Shown here one piece after another: positions 9,205 through 19,003 of a stretch of DNA of 64,000 bases (position 1 is its first letter; each line of letters begins with the position of its first letter). The DNA lies in assembly GCA_040216635.1 (NCBI GenBank), contig JAVJOU010000029.1, forward strand, positions 186,001 to 250,000, written 5' to 3'. The stretch comes from UBA1479 sp040216635. GTDB taxonomy: Bacteria; Pseudomonadota; Alphaproteobacteria; Rhodospirillales; Casp-alpha2. The notes under the pieces were generated by a model. That model was not told the DNA's origin, made no database searches, and saw only the letters and a list, made by a program, of their open reading frames with translations. The translations under genes and the position numbers were made by a program.

Positions 9205-9311
9205 CCTGCATCACCCGGCCCCCCGCCCCCCGCACAAATCCCTTCAAGCCCGCTTGCCAGTTGCCATCGCCTTGCTTAGGGTCACGGAAACACTTCCGGG
9301 AGGTACCATTC

Positions 9312-10055
9312 ATGAGTGAACGTAAGCGCGCGGCCCTGGTCACCGGGTCGGGAAAGAATATTGGCCGGGCTTGTCTTTTGGCCCTGGCGGAAAGCGGGTT
9401 CAACGTCGTTGTCAACGGCTCCAGCGACCGCACCTCTTGCGATACCACCGCCGAGGAAGCCCGCGCATTGGGCGTTGACGCCCTGGTCGTCATGGCCGAT
9501 GTCGGCGACAAGGCCGCCTGCGATGCCATGGCGGCAGAAGCCATCGGCCATTTCGGCGGCATCGATGTCCTGATCAACAATGCCGCGATCCGGCCGTCTC
9601 ATGCCTTCACCGACATCACCGACGAAATCTGGGAACGTGTTCTGGACGTCAACATGAACGCCGCCTTCCGGCTGAGCCGCGCCTGCCTGCCGGGCATGGT
9701 CGAGCGCGGATGGGGCCGGATCGTCAATTTCGCCGGCATGAACGCAATCCATGGATATAACGGGCGGGCCCATGTGAGCGTGTCCAAGCACGGGTCCTGG
9801 GGCCTGACGAAGGCCTTGGGCAAGGAGTTCGGCCCCAAAGGCATCACCACCAATATCATTTCATCCGGCCCCATCGCAGGCGATCATTCCGATCCTGCCA
9901 TGGCGGAACACATCGCCTCCATGAAGGCCCGCGTTCCTGTCGGGCGCCTCGGCACGCCGGAAGAAATCGCCGGCATGGTTTCCTATCTGGTGTCCGATCA
10001 GGGCGGCTTCATGAACGGCCAGTTGATTCAGGTCAACGGCGGCACGGAAACCTGA
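9312..10055 (+). CDS. short-chain dehydrogenase/reductase family protein lacking the catalytic Tyr
   Basis: 247 residues from the ATG at 9312, preceded by GGGAGG at 8 bases. Rossmann features are intact: VTGSGKNIGRA (cofactor loop), ADVGDKAA, and the INNAAIR (NNAG) motif. The active site is not: the usual Ser is replaced (NFAGMNAIHG) and the YxxxK motif reads VSVSK, so Lys remains but Tyr is Val. C-terminal VGRLGTPEEIAGMVSYLVS and the NGQLIQVNGG end are standard. NAD(P) binding is likely, classical reductase chemistry doubtful. It stands alone between PAS and TPR genes. Confidence 0.85.
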   Translation: MSERKRAALVTGSGKNIGRACLLALAESGFNVVVNGSSDRTSCDTTAEEARALGVDALVVMADVGDKAACDAMAAEAIGHFGGIDVLINNAAIRPSHAFTDITDEIWERVLDVNMNAAFRLSRACLPGMVERGWGRIVNFAGMNAIHGYNGRAHVSVSKHGSWGLTKALGKEFGPKGITTNIISSGPIAGDHSDPAMAEHIASMKARVPVGRLGTPEEIAGMVSYLVSDQGGFMNGQLIQVNGGTET

Positions 10056-10131
10056 TCTCCAACACCCCCGGATGGTGTTCCTGCCCGTTTTTTGCTAAGA
10101 ATTTTCGATACTTGGCAGAAACGAGGGGAAG

Positions 10132-12633
10132 ATGAAACTGATCCGGGGCACCCCCCTGCTCGTCCTGGCCTGGGCAGCCTCGGCATCTTTGCCGGCAGGC
10201 GCGCAGACGCCTGAGTGCAGGGACGGCGCGCTGCCGGCCGCCATGCGCGTGTTCTCCTGCACGGAAGCCATAAATCAGGGTGAAACCGATCCGGATAAAT
10301 TCGCGGATCTTTTCATCAACCGTGCCGAAGCTCTGACCGACGAGGGTTTTCTCGGCAAAGCCCTAAGCGACCTGAACCGTGCCGTACGCCTGACCCCACG
10401 GCGCAAGCGGGTACATTTCCTAAGGGCCCGCATCAACCATGCCGCCGGGCGGGGAAGTGTCGCGCTTGAAGATATCGACTCGGCGCTGGCCCTGGCCCCC
10501 CGCAATGCGGATGCGCTGGCCCTGCGCGCCCGTATCCTTAACGCCCTTCAGCGGTATGGTGAGGCGGCCCAATCGTCCTCTGATGCGATTGAGATCACCC
10601 CTCACCACGTCGATGCTCTGATCCAACGGGGCAAGGCACATACAGGGGCTGGAAGTTATCAGTTGGCGCGGGCCGACTTGAATACAGCCGTCCGCCTGGC
10701 CCCCGGCAGCGGCGAAGCCTTGTTGGCACGCGGCGCCTTGTTCCGCCGCATGGGGCTTTATCGATTGGCGATCGCTGATTTGGATTTATCGATCCGTGAG
10801 ACCCGGCAGCCATTGGAAAGTTTCCGCGAGCGGGGGCAGGTCCATTTCGCCGTTGAAGAATACGGGCTGGCCATTGCCGATTTCGGGGAAGCCCTGGAAA
10901 TGGCCCCGGGCGATGCGGAGCTTCTGCGCCTGCGCGGGCGATCCTATCTTGCCGACGGGCAATTGAATGCCGCCCGCGCCGACCTTTCCGCATCACTGGA
11001 AGCTGCCCCCCGGTCTGATAGGGCCTGGGCCCTGCGCGCCGAAACGTTCCTTAAAATGGCGCAACTTCAACTCGCACTTGACGATATCAATCAAGCCCTT
11101 GCCTTGGCGTCCGCGAACAGCAACCATCACATGCTGCGTGCCCGCATCCATTTGCGCCAGGACAAACCCGGATTGGCCTTGGACGACCTGGGCGCCGCCG
11201 TGGACAACGATCCCACCAACACGGATGCCCGTTTCAGGCGTGCAGATATTCAGTTCGGTCTGGAAAACTTTTCCGCCGTCGTCGACGACATGAACGCGGT
11301 TCTTCGCTATGCCCCGACCCATACGCCGGCACTGGTCAAACGCGGGCAAGCCTACTTCCGCTTAGGAGAGCTCGCCCATACGGTGCAAACCATGACCGCC
11401 GCCTTGGCGGTGGAGCCGGAAAACATCGAAGCCCGATTGATCCGGGGGATATCCTACGCCACCTTGCGCCGGCCGAACAACGCACTTGCCGATCTGGATC
11501 AGGTGCTACAGCGCCAACCCGGGAACCTCGCCGCATTGAAACAGCGGGCGACCTTGAATATGGAAGCCCTGCATCCGGCAAGCGCGCATCATGATCTAAC
11601 CCGTATCTTGGAAGCGCGCCCGGATGATCTGGCGGCACGCCGCCAGCGCGCGGAAGCCGCCATGGCGATGGGGGATCACGAAGGTGCCCTTGCCGACCTG
11701 AACAGGGTTCTGGACACCCATCCCAAGGATACCGGTGCCCTTTTGACGCGGGGAGAAGCCAACCTGAAAGCGGGATATATCGACCGTGCCATCGACGATG
11801 CCACGGCCGTGATCGCCGAAGGCGGCAACAGCGGAGAATTGGATTTCGAGGCGTTGATCCTGCGCGGCAAAGCTTATCGGCATTTGAACAAAACGGATGC
11901 CGCCGTCGCTGATTTCGACATGGCCAAAAGGAAACAGCCTTATCAGGCACGCTCGCTGCGGGAAAAGGCGCGCGCCCTTTTATTCGGCGGCCGATGGGGG
12001 GAAGCCTCGGCGGCTTACCATCGTTTGGTCCCGCTTTCCCCCGGCGATGCCGAACCCCACGGGGTGCTGGTGTTTCTTCACCTACGCACGGACGATCTCA
12101 AAGGTGCCACAGAAAATCTGGCGCGGGGGCTCGCGACAGCCCCCCATGACGTTTGGCTTCGAACGCTCGAGGCAGACCTGATGTTGCGCCATGGCAAGGC
12201 GGATCAGGCCGTCACAGCCGCGACCAAATTGATGGTTGAAAGCAAACCGACCTCTATCCAGCTGAGAATCCGGGGGTTTGCGCGATTGGCCTTGAACCAG
12301 ATCGATGACGCCTTCGCCGATTTCAAGAAGGCAACGGAGATGAACGCCGGCGATGCCCCCGCCTGGGCCGGTCTTGCCGAAACGGAAATGATCAAGCGCC
12401 GCTACGGCGATGCCATCGACCACTTCACGCGGGCCCTTAACATCGACGGCAGCTTCGCCATGGCCTATCTACGGCGCGCAGCGGCCCGATCCGCCCGGGT
12501 CGATACGGATGGCGCCGAAAGTGACCGGCAGGCGGCATTCCGCATTGACCCGGACCTTCGGTCGGTCGTAGACACTCCGGGCGGTCAAGTGTTGGAAAAC
12601 CATTTCAGCCTGGTCGATCTGCCTTTTTCCTGA
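10132..12633 (+). CDS. large exported TPR-repeat protein
   Basis: 833 residues. A signal peptide (LLVLAWAASASLPAGAQT) is followed by about twenty tetratricopeptide repeats with the canonical W/Y-G-A-Y-A-P spacing, many with ADLDxAL or ALADLNR cores. Such superhelices bind other proteins, here in the periplasm. No catalytic domain is visible. The sulfotransferase gene that also starts with TPRs begins 37 bases after its stop, so the two are probably one operon. Confidence 0.85.
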   Translation: MKLIRGTPLLVLAWAASASLPAGAQTPECRDGALPAAMRVFSCTEAINQGETDPDKFADLFINRAEALTDEGFLGKALSDLNRAVRLTPRRKRVHFLRARINHAAGRGSVALEDIDSALALAPRNADALALRARILNALQRYGEAAQSSSDAIEITPHHVDALIQRGKAHTGAGSYQLARADLNTAVRLAPGSGEALLARGALFRRMGLYRLAIADLDLSIRETRQPLESFRERGQVHFAVEEYGLAIADFGEALEMAPGDAELLRLRGRSYLADGQLNAARADLSASLEAAPRSDRAWALRAETFLKMAQLQLALDDINQALALASANSNHHMLRARIHLRQDKPGLALDDLGAAVDNDPTNTDARFRRADIQFGLENFSAVVDDMNAVLRYAPTHTPALVKRGQAYFRLGELAHTVQTMTAALAVEPENIEARLIRGISYATLRRPNNALADLDQVLQRQPGNLAALKQRATLNMEALHPASAHHDLTRILEARPDDLAARRQRAEAAMAMGDHEGALADLNRVLDTHPKDTGALLTRGEANLKAGYIDRAIDDATAVIAEGGNSGELDFEALILRGKAYRHLNKTDAAVADFDMAKRKQPYQARSLREKARALLFGGRWGEASAAYHRLVPLSPGDAEPHGVLVFLHLRTDDLKGATENLARGLATAPHDVWLRTLEADLMLRHGKADQAVTAATKLMVESKPTSIQLRIRGFARLALNQIDDAFADFKKATEMNAGDAPAWAGLAETEMIKRRYGDAIDHFTRALNIDGSFAMAYLRRAAARSARVDTDGAESDRQAAFRIDPDLRSVVDTPGGQVLENHFSLVDLPFS

Positions 12634-12670
12634 ACCCCACAGCGGCGATACGCCGAAATCAAACCGGAAC

Positions 12671-14656
12671 ATGGACGCAGAACAGCAATTCCAGGCCGCT
12701 GCCCAGCTTTACCAATCGGGCGATTTTCCGGGTGCCGAAGCACGCCTTGAGGAATTGGCCGAAGCCGTTCCAGGCAACCCCAATATCCTGCACCTGCTTT
12801 CACTGGCCCGACTGCGACAAGACAAATCCGCCGCCGCCACGGATAGCCTGAAACAACTGACGGACTTGGCCCCCGGCTCGGCCGAGGCACATGATCTGTA
12901 TGGCTGTGCCTTGCGGCAATCCGGCCGCATCAACGCGGCCATTCGCCATTTCCAACGAGCCTTGGAAATCGAACCGGATGCAGCACATGTCCATTACAAT
13001 CTGGGGAACGCCTACCGTGATGACCGGCAAGTCAGTCAAGCCGCCGCCCATTACAAACGCGCCACCGAATTGGACCCCGACAACCTGAATGCCCATTTCA
13101 ACCTGGGTCAGGCATATTTCAATCAACGTGAGATGGTCAAGGCATCCGCGGCCTTTGAATACGTCGTCCAGCGAGCCCCCCAAGACCTTGAGGCCCTGAC
13201 CCTGCTGGCCCGCACGGCCTTGCAGGCCAAACAATTCATGCTGTCCCGCAAGGCCTGCGAGGATGCGTTGCGTCTTGCGCCGGACAACACGGACCTGCGG
13301 CTCCTTCATGCGCAGGTGACGGCACAATTGGGCGATCTGGAAAGCGCAGTTGAAAGCTATGCTCAGTTGTTGAAAACCCATCCGGACAATACGGAACTGT
13401 TATGCGCACAAGGGGCGGTCCTTCGCGCACAGGGCGATGCGGAAGGGGCACTCAAGAATTATCTAAAAGCTGTCGATATCGAACCGGATTCCCCGGACCA
13501 TCGTGCAAAGCTGGGACGCCTTCTTGAAGGCATGAACCGACTGGATGATGCCTGGAAGGCGATTACACCGGCACTTGATGCCGATCCCGGCCATCCGGCT
13601 GTCAATCTGGTGGCTGCACGTTTGGAACGGCGGACCGGTGATCACGAAAAGGCCCTGGCTCGTCTGAACGGGCTGGATGCCGGCACGCTGGCCGCATCCG
13701 CAGCACAAGGTGAAATCCATTTCGAACGTGGATTTCTATATGATCAACAAGGCCGTCCCGGCGACGCGATCGAGAATTTCGAGCACGGAAATGCCTTCCT
13801 TGCCCAGGACAAGCAATCGGCAGAAATCTTCCGCACCCAATCGGAGGAATATCTGAAACGCCTACGTCAGGCGTTCGACAGCCCCGGCGCGAAACCAGCT
13901 TCGAAATCAACTGATCAGAACGCAGGCGCCGAACCGACGTTCTTGGTCGGCTTCCCCTGGACAGGGACCACCTTTCTCGACCGGGTCATGGATGCCCATC
14001 CGGCGATCCAGGTGCTGGAAAAATCGGAAACGCTGTCGGCCGTGCGTAATCACTTACTCGCGCAGAGTGCTGCCTTCCCGGCCGACCTTTTCGACGTGCC
14101 GGACGGTGTTCTTGAGGAGATGCGGCAAGCGTACTTCCATGCGGTTGACCAGGCCATCACACGTGATTCCTCTGCATTGCTGGTCGATAAACTGCCCCTG
14201 AATATCCTGAATGCAGGCTTGCTCCATCGGCTGTTCCCGAATGCCAAATTCATTCTGGCACTCCGCCATCCCTGCGATGTCTGCCTCAGCAGTTTCATGC
14301 AGCCGTTCGACCTGAATTCCGGAACCGTTCATTTCACCCGTCTGGAAGATACGGTCCGGTTTTACGAAGACGTGATGGGCCTTTGGCAGACACAATGTGA
14401 AACCTTGAACCTGAAGGTCCATCAAATCCGCGACGAGGATCTTGCCGCCGGGTTTGCGCCCGCTGCCCGTGGCCTGCTGGAATTTCTTGGTGTTTCCTGG
14501 AAGGGTCCGCTTCCTGCCTCCGATTTCACGAAAGCCCAAGACACGGGCGCTGATGTCTTGGGCCGTTGGCGCACCTATGAGCTACATATGGCGCCTTATC
14601 TTTCCCGCCTGCGGCCTTTTATCGAGCGGTTCGGGTACGACACGGGTGACCGCTAA
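12671..14656 (+). CDS. TPR-sulfotransferase fusion
   Basis: 661 residues. Residues 1-400 are tetratricopeptide repeats with strong LGNAYR and LGQAYF units. Residues about 422-650 are a PAPS-dependent sulfotransferase: 5'-phosphosulfate loop GFPWTGTT at 426-433 (usually GxPRSGTT; Trp replaces the Arg) and the 3'-phosphate region LALRHPCDVCLSSF. The family transfers sulfate from PAPS to a carbohydrate or protein acceptor; the TPR part probably selects the acceptor. No signal peptide is seen. It follows the exported TPR gene closely. Confidence 0.87.
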   Translation: MDAEQQFQAAAQLYQSGDFPGAEARLEELAEAVPGNPNILHLLSLARLRQDKSAAATDSLKQLTDLAPGSAEAHDLYGCALRQSGRINAAIRHFQRALEIEPDAAHVHYNLGNAYRDDRQVSQAAAHYKRATELDPDNLNAHFNLGQAYFNQREMVKASAAFEYVVQRAPQDLEALTLLARTALQAKQFMLSRKACEDALRLAPDNTDLRLLHAQVTAQLGDLESAVESYAQLLKTHPDNTELLCAQGAVLRAQGDAEGALKNYLKAVDIEPDSPDHRAKLGRLLEGMNRLDDAWKAITPALDADPGHPAVNLVAARLERRTGDHEKALARLNGLDAGTLAASAAQGEIHFERGFLYDQQGRPGDAIENFEHGNAFLAQDKQSAEIFRTQSEEYLKRLRQAFDSPGAKPASKSTDQNAGAEPTFLVGFPWTGTTFLDRVMDAHPAIQVLEKSETLSAVRNHLLAQSAAFPADLFDVPDGVLEEMRQAYFHAVDQAITRDSSALLVDKLPLNILNAGLLHRLFPNAKFILALRHPCDVCLSSFMQPFDLNSGTVHFTRLEDTVRFYEDVMGLWQTQCETLNLKVHQIRDEDLAAGFAPAARGLLEFLGVSWKGPLPASDFTKAQDTGADVLGRWRTYELHMAPYLSRLRPFIERFGYDTGDR

Positions 14657-14806
14657 CGCCCATGAGCGTGGAAATCCTGGTATTTTCAGGGCGGCGCCCC
14701 CATTTTAGAATGCGTATTCGATGGCTCCGCCACTCGGCCTGAACGCAAGGCGATCATCGACACGGCGGAGCAAAAACACGGCCAAGACCTGAGGACCGAA
14801 CGAACC

Positions 14807-16519
14807 ATGCGGAAGTATTTGACCATTGACCTTTCCACCCACTCCGTTGAAAGCAAAGAGCTTGCCGGAGAAGACCTGGCCCGCGCCGGCCGATATCTGA
14901 TCGCGAAGACGCTGGTCGACCAGGATTTGGCCAAGGTCGATCCCTTGAGTGCGGAAAACCCGCTGATCATTTCCGCCGGTCCGTTCGCCGGCTCGAACTT
15001 TTCCAACGGCAACCGCATCAGCATCGGCTGTAAAAGCCCACTGACCGGCGGCATCAAGGAATCCAACGGCGGCGGCACCATGGCTTTCGCCATGGGACAG
15101 CTGGGCATTGCCGGGTTGACCTTGGAAAACCAATCGGACGATTGGGTCGTGATCCGCATCCCTCTGGAAGGCGAGATTACCTTCGAGGACGCAACCCCCT
15201 ATTTGGGCAAGGGTGTGTTCGAGACAGCGGATATGCTGTTCGAAAAATACGGCGACAAGGTCTCGCTCGGCATCTGCAGCCCGGTCGGCGAATATGGCGG
15301 CCTATTGGCCGGGATCGTGTTCACCGACCCCGAAGGCCGCCCCACCCGTATCTGCGCGCGCGGCGGCGTGGGTGCCGTCATGGGGTCTAAAAAGGTCAAG
15401 GCCATCGTCTGTGACAAACACAAAATGCCCGAATTCCATGAACGCAAAAAATTCATGCAGTCGTTGAAAACCTACGGCGGCATGATCAAGGAAGACCCCG
15501 CAACCCAGAACCTGGGTGCGCGCGGCACCGCCCTGGTGGCCGATGTGATCAACCACCTGGGTGGCCTGCCGGTGCAGAATTTCCGCCAGGGCCAGCAGGT
15601 GGATACGTCCAAGGAACGCCTGCTTATGGGCGGCGACTACATCCGCGAACAGAACCTGGAACGTGGCGGCGAAACCACCCATGCCTGCATGCCCGGCTGC
15701 CTGATCAAATGCTCAAACGTCTATGCCGACGAGAACGGCAACGAACTGGTCGCCCCGCTGGAATACGAGACCATCGGATTGCTTGGCACGAACTGCGGCC
15801 TGACCCATCCCGATCAGGTCGCCCGCGTTAATGCGGTCGCCAATGATCTTGCCATCGACACCATTGAAACGGGCGGCATGCTGGGTGCGCTGATGGATGC
15901 GGGACACGGCGAATACGGGGATGAAAACTTCATGCTCGAAGCCCTGGCCGATATCCGCGACGGCAACGAGCGCGGGAAAATCCTGGCCCAGGGAACTGCC
16001 CGGGTAGGCGAGCATTACGGCATCACCCGCCTGCCGATCATCAAGAAACAGACGATCAGCGCCTATGACCCCCGGGTCATCGAAGTCACGGGCATCTCCA
16101 TGATGCTGACGGCGCAGGGTGCGGATCACACCACCGGCAATCTTCCGGCTTTTGAATGTGCCGGTAAATCGACCGAGGAACTGGCCGTCGAAAGCCTGAA
16201 TATCCAGGCCAAATGCGCAGCGGTGGATTCGCTCGGCATTTGCGTGTTCGGCCGCTCCGTGACCAACGTGAACCCGGAACTGATCGTCACCGCCATCAAC
16301 GATGCCGTCGGCACGGAACTGGAAACCGAGTTCTTCGACCGTCTGGGCAAGGAAACCCTGGTTTTGGAGGAAAAATTCAACAAGGCAGCCGGGTTCGATG
16401 CCGGCGATGACGAACTGCCCGACTTTTTCTATCAAGAGCCCCTGGCACCGACCATGAAGATGGCCCGCCACCACGCCGATGCGGTGAACGAGGTGCGTGA
16501 ACGCTGGCTTGCGAGTTGA
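14807..16519 (+). CDS. aldehyde:ferredoxin oxidoreductase family (tungsto-bispterin) protein
   Basis: 570 residues, the usual AOR length. N-terminal half carries the pterin-binding features NPLIISAGPFAGS and the SNGGGTMA / GARGGVGAVMG segments. The iron-sulfur cysteines are visible near 294, 298, 302 (CMPGCLIKC) and 479 (DSLGICVFG), with Asp near 474. The first spacing is Cx3Cx3C rather than the classic Cx2Cx3C of archaeal AOR. AOR enzymes oxidise aldehydes to acids with ferredoxin. A pirin gene follows within 14 bases. Substrate and electron partner are not encoded nearby. Confidence 0.9.
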   Translation: MRKYLTIDLSTHSVESKELAGEDLARAGRYLIAKTLVDQDLAKVDPLSAENPLIISAGPFAGSNFSNGNRISIGCKSPLTGGIKESNGGGTMAFAMGQLGIAGLTLENQSDDWVVIRIPLEGEITFEDATPYLGKGVFETADMLFEKYGDKVSLGICSPVGEYGGLLAGIVFTDPEGRPTRICARGGVGAVMGSKKVKAIVCDKHKMPEFHERKKFMQSLKTYGGMIKEDPATQNLGARGTALVADVINHLGGLPVQNFRQGQQVDTSKERLLMGGDYIREQNLERGGETTHACMPGCLIKCSNVYADENGNELVAPLEYETIGLLGTNCGLTHPDQVARVNAVANDLAIDTIETGGMLGALMDAGHGEYGDENFMLEALADIRDGNERGKILAQGTARVGEHYGITRLPIIKKQTISAYDPRVIEVTGISMMLTAQGADHTTGNLPAFECAGKSTEELAVESLNIQAKCAAVDSLGICVFGRSVTNVNPELIVTAINDAVGTELETEFFDRLGKETLVLEEKFNKAAGFDAGDDELPDFFYQEPLAPTMKMARHHADAVNEVRERWLAS

Positions 16520-16532
16520 CGCGGAGAGCGGG

Positions 16533-17471
16533 ATGAGCTGGCAGCCGTGTGAAGACCCGGAATGTGGTGCGGAGGCAACGGACAGCGCGATCGATCTGGT
16601 AATCACGCCCAAAGAACATGACATCGATGGATTGCTCGTCCGGCGGTCCTTGCCGTCACGGCTGAGACGCAGCGTCGGCCCCTTCGTGTTTCTGGATCAG
16701 ATGGGGCCCGCCGTCATGGCCCCGGATCAGGGTATTGATGTCCGTCCTCATCCGCATATCGGGCTCGCTACCATCACGTATCTTTACGATGGTGCCATCG
16801 GCCACAAGGACAGCCTTGGCTTTGACATGGTCATCCGACCCGGCGAAGTGAATTGGATGACCGCCGGCCGCGGCATCGTCCATTCGGAGCGCACACCGCA
16901 AGCCGTGAGAGAAACCGGCGGGCCGTTATTCGGGCTCCAAGCCTGGGTCGCCCTGCCCATCGACCAAGAAGAGACAGACCCGTCTTTCGTCCATTACGCG
17001 GCGGACCAATTACCTGCCTGGGCCGAGAACGGCGCCTCGGTCACCCTTATCGCCGGAACGTTGTCGGGATATCGCTCGCCGGTCGCGTTCTTCTCTCCCA
17101 TTTTTTATGCAGATATCCGCCTAACTGATTCCGCCACGTTCATCCTGCCCCCTGATCATGTAGAACGGGCGGCCCATGTCGCCGAGGGCAAGGTGACGAT
17201 CGATGGTCAGGATTTCGAAGCAGGCCAGACCGTTATCTTCCATAAAGGCGGTGACATTCAGATCCGCGCCCAAACTCCGGCCAAGGTCATGGTGTTGGGC
17301 GGCGCACCGTTGGACAGGGCGTCCGACGCCCGCCCAAATCAGCCACGCCATATGTTCTGGAATTTCGTCTCACACTCGCAAGACCGGATCGAACAGGCCA
17401 AGGAAGATTGGATGGATGGGCGGTTCGACAAAGTACCGGGTGATGACGAGTTCATTCCTTTGCCTGAGTAA
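16533..17471 (+). CDS. pirin-family cupin protein
   Basis: About 312 residues from the ATG at 16533 (GGAG seven bases upstream); an earlier in-frame GTG at 16497 would overlap the AOR gene. Double-stranded beta-helix with the metal ligands RPHPHIG and VHSERTP. Pirins have quercetinase activity in some bacteria and act as redox-sensing metal proteins elsewhere. Tight spacing to the AOR gene suggests one transcript; whether pirin assists or reports on the AOR reaction is open. Confidence 0.88.
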   Translation: MSWQPCEDPECGAEATDSAIDLVITPKEHDIDGLLVRRSLPSRLRRSVGPFVFLDQMGPAVMAPDQGIDVRPHPHIGLATITYLYDGAIGHKDSLGFDMVIRPGEVNWMTAGRGIVHSERTPQAVRETGGPLFGLQAWVALPIDQEETDPSFVHYAADQLPAWAENGASVTLIAGTLSGYRSPVAFFSPIFYADIRLTDSATFILPPDHVERAAHVAEGKVTIDGQDFEAGQTVIFHKGGDIQIRAQTPAKVMVLGGAPLDRASDARPNQPRHMFWNFVSHSQDRIEQAKEDWMDGRFDKVPGDDEFIPLPE

Positions 17472-17704
17472 AATACCCTGGATAAAGAATTAATCTCGGT
17501 AGCTGTCAACGAGACCAGACTGTCCATAGAAATCTGTCCCATACCCGCATCGTTGGAGGAAGCAGACGAGATACGGGGCACCGGCCAGATGGGGTCAGCG
17601 GCTTATCATTTGCGATATTTGTCGGGTGAAGACCGCTCATCATGCCGGTCATACACAGATATAGCCGCCGAAGCCATCGCCCCCGACCACCCCGGGGCGA
17701 CATG

Positions 17705-17935
17705 CTAGGTTTTTGAGCCGACCGGAATGGTCAAAGAGTCGTGAACTTGCTGGAACGAGTTTTCCAAGCCGTCCACGGCCTGACCCAAGGCATCCATTGT
17801 GTTCTGGAACGTTTTTACCTGAGCCTGTTGTGCGGCAACGGCCTCCGCCAATGCCCGGCTTGCGCGCCGGAGGCGTTCATGCGCCGTGAAATTGTCGTTT
17901 TCTGAGGTCAGGCGAGCTCTGCTTTCGAAGGTCAT
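17705..17935 (-). CDS. small hypothetical protein, helical
   Basis: 76 residues, no family recognised. The central 50 residues (RLRRASRALAEAVAAQQAQVKTFQ...) are strongly heptad-like and without Pro or Gly, predicting a coiled coil. It is isolated, with the non-coding stretches 17472-17704 and 17936-18124 around it, in which I see nothing else. Confidence 0.5.
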   Translation of the reverse strand: MTFESRARLTSENDNFTAHERLRRASRALAEAVAAQQAQVKTFQNTMDALGQAVDGLENSFQQVHDSLTIPVGSKT

Positions 17936-18124
17936 AATGGTTCCTTGCCGGTTGACGTTTCGTTTGGCGCAGCCACTCGCCTCGGAAAGTAAGTCAATGA
18001 TGGTTACCTATTATGCCCCTACCGCCTGACAAGAATGTGACATTAATCACTAGAATGATAATAATCTGCAATTATATCGAAAATTACACCCTGAGTATGG
18101 TTTTCCAGCCATTACCGCCCTGCC

Positions 18125-19003
18125 CTAGCGCGCCCGGCTTTCGTTCCATACATTCAGGAAATTGCCCGCGCATATGATTGCCGCACCGCCAAGAACCCAG
18201 GGATCAAGGCTTTCGCCGTAAAACAACAGCCCGGCAAGCGCGATCAACGGAAGGCGCAGGAATTCCATGGGCACGACCACGATGGCGTCGGCTTCGGCAA
18301 AGGCCCGCGCCAGACAATAATGGGCGCTGAGGCCCGTCACGCTGACCGCGATGATCCAGGGCCACATGGCTGCCGAAGGATTGACCCAGTCGAACAACGA
18401 CGGGACCAGCCCCAACGGCAATTGCACCAGACACATATAGAACACGATGGCGAGTGCCGTGTCCGTACGTGTGAGCTTTTTCGTCAGGGTATAGGCAAAG
18501 GCATAACCAACCGCCGCTATCAGAACAGCCAAAGCCGCCGGTGAAATCGGCAGCATGCCCGGTCGCACCACGATCAGGATTCCGATAAACCCGATGCCGA
18601 CCACCAGGGCCCGCAACGGCGTGATTTTTTCCTTCAACAAAAGGGGCGCAAGCAAGGTCGCCCAGATCGGCATGGTGAACTCAAGCGCGAACACCTGCGC
18701 CAAAGGCAACAACGATATCCCGTAGAACCATCCGAACTGGCCGATGTAATGGGCAACGTTGCGTGAGATTTGCAGGCCCGGTTGCGCCGTTTTCAGATGG
18801 TGCCAGCCGACCCGCCAGATCACCACAAGAATGATCAGAAGCCCGATGGCGCTGCGGAAAAACAGGATCTGCAGAGTCGACAGTTCCGCCGATAATTCAC
18901 GTCCGGCGATCGCCATCAGGGCCAGGGACGTCAACGTCCCCAGCATCCATAAGGCGGCCTTGAATACCGGCGACATATCGGCGCACGCGGTCCAACGCCG
19001 CAC
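18125..19003 (-). CDS. EamA/DMT-superfamily transporter
   Basis: 292 residues with about ten hydrophobic segments in two EamA repeats; GREL near the start and the EFTMPIWATLLAPLLLKEKITPLR element of repeat one are typical. An inner-membrane drug/metabolite exporter; substrate unknown. The start may be GTG at 19003, overlapping the TRAP permease stop by one base (TAGTG), or ATG at 18976. The overlap puts it in the TRAP operon. Confidence 0.85.
   Translation of the reverse strand: MRRWTACADMSPVFKAALWMLGTLTSLALMAIAGRELSAELSTLQILFFRSAIGLLIILVVIWRVGWHHLKTAQPGLQISRNVAHYIGQFGWFYGISLLPLAQVFALEFTMPIWATLLAPLLLKEKITPLRALVVGIGFIGILIVVRPGMLPISPAALAVLIAAVGYAFAYTLTKKLTRTDTALAIVFYMCLVQLPLGLVPSLFDWVNPSAAMWPWIIAVSVTGLSAHYCLARAFAEADAIVVVPMEFLRLPLIALAGLLFYGESLDPWVLGGAAIICAGNFLNVWNESRAR

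Noticed and set aside
10061..10093. terminator after the divergent SDR gene
   Set aside because: Stem of only 6 bp and the T run lies 9 bases away.
17506..17703. 65-codon minus-strand frame next to the small helical protein
   Set aside because: No ribosome site, Arg/Trp-rich content, no similarity I can recognise.
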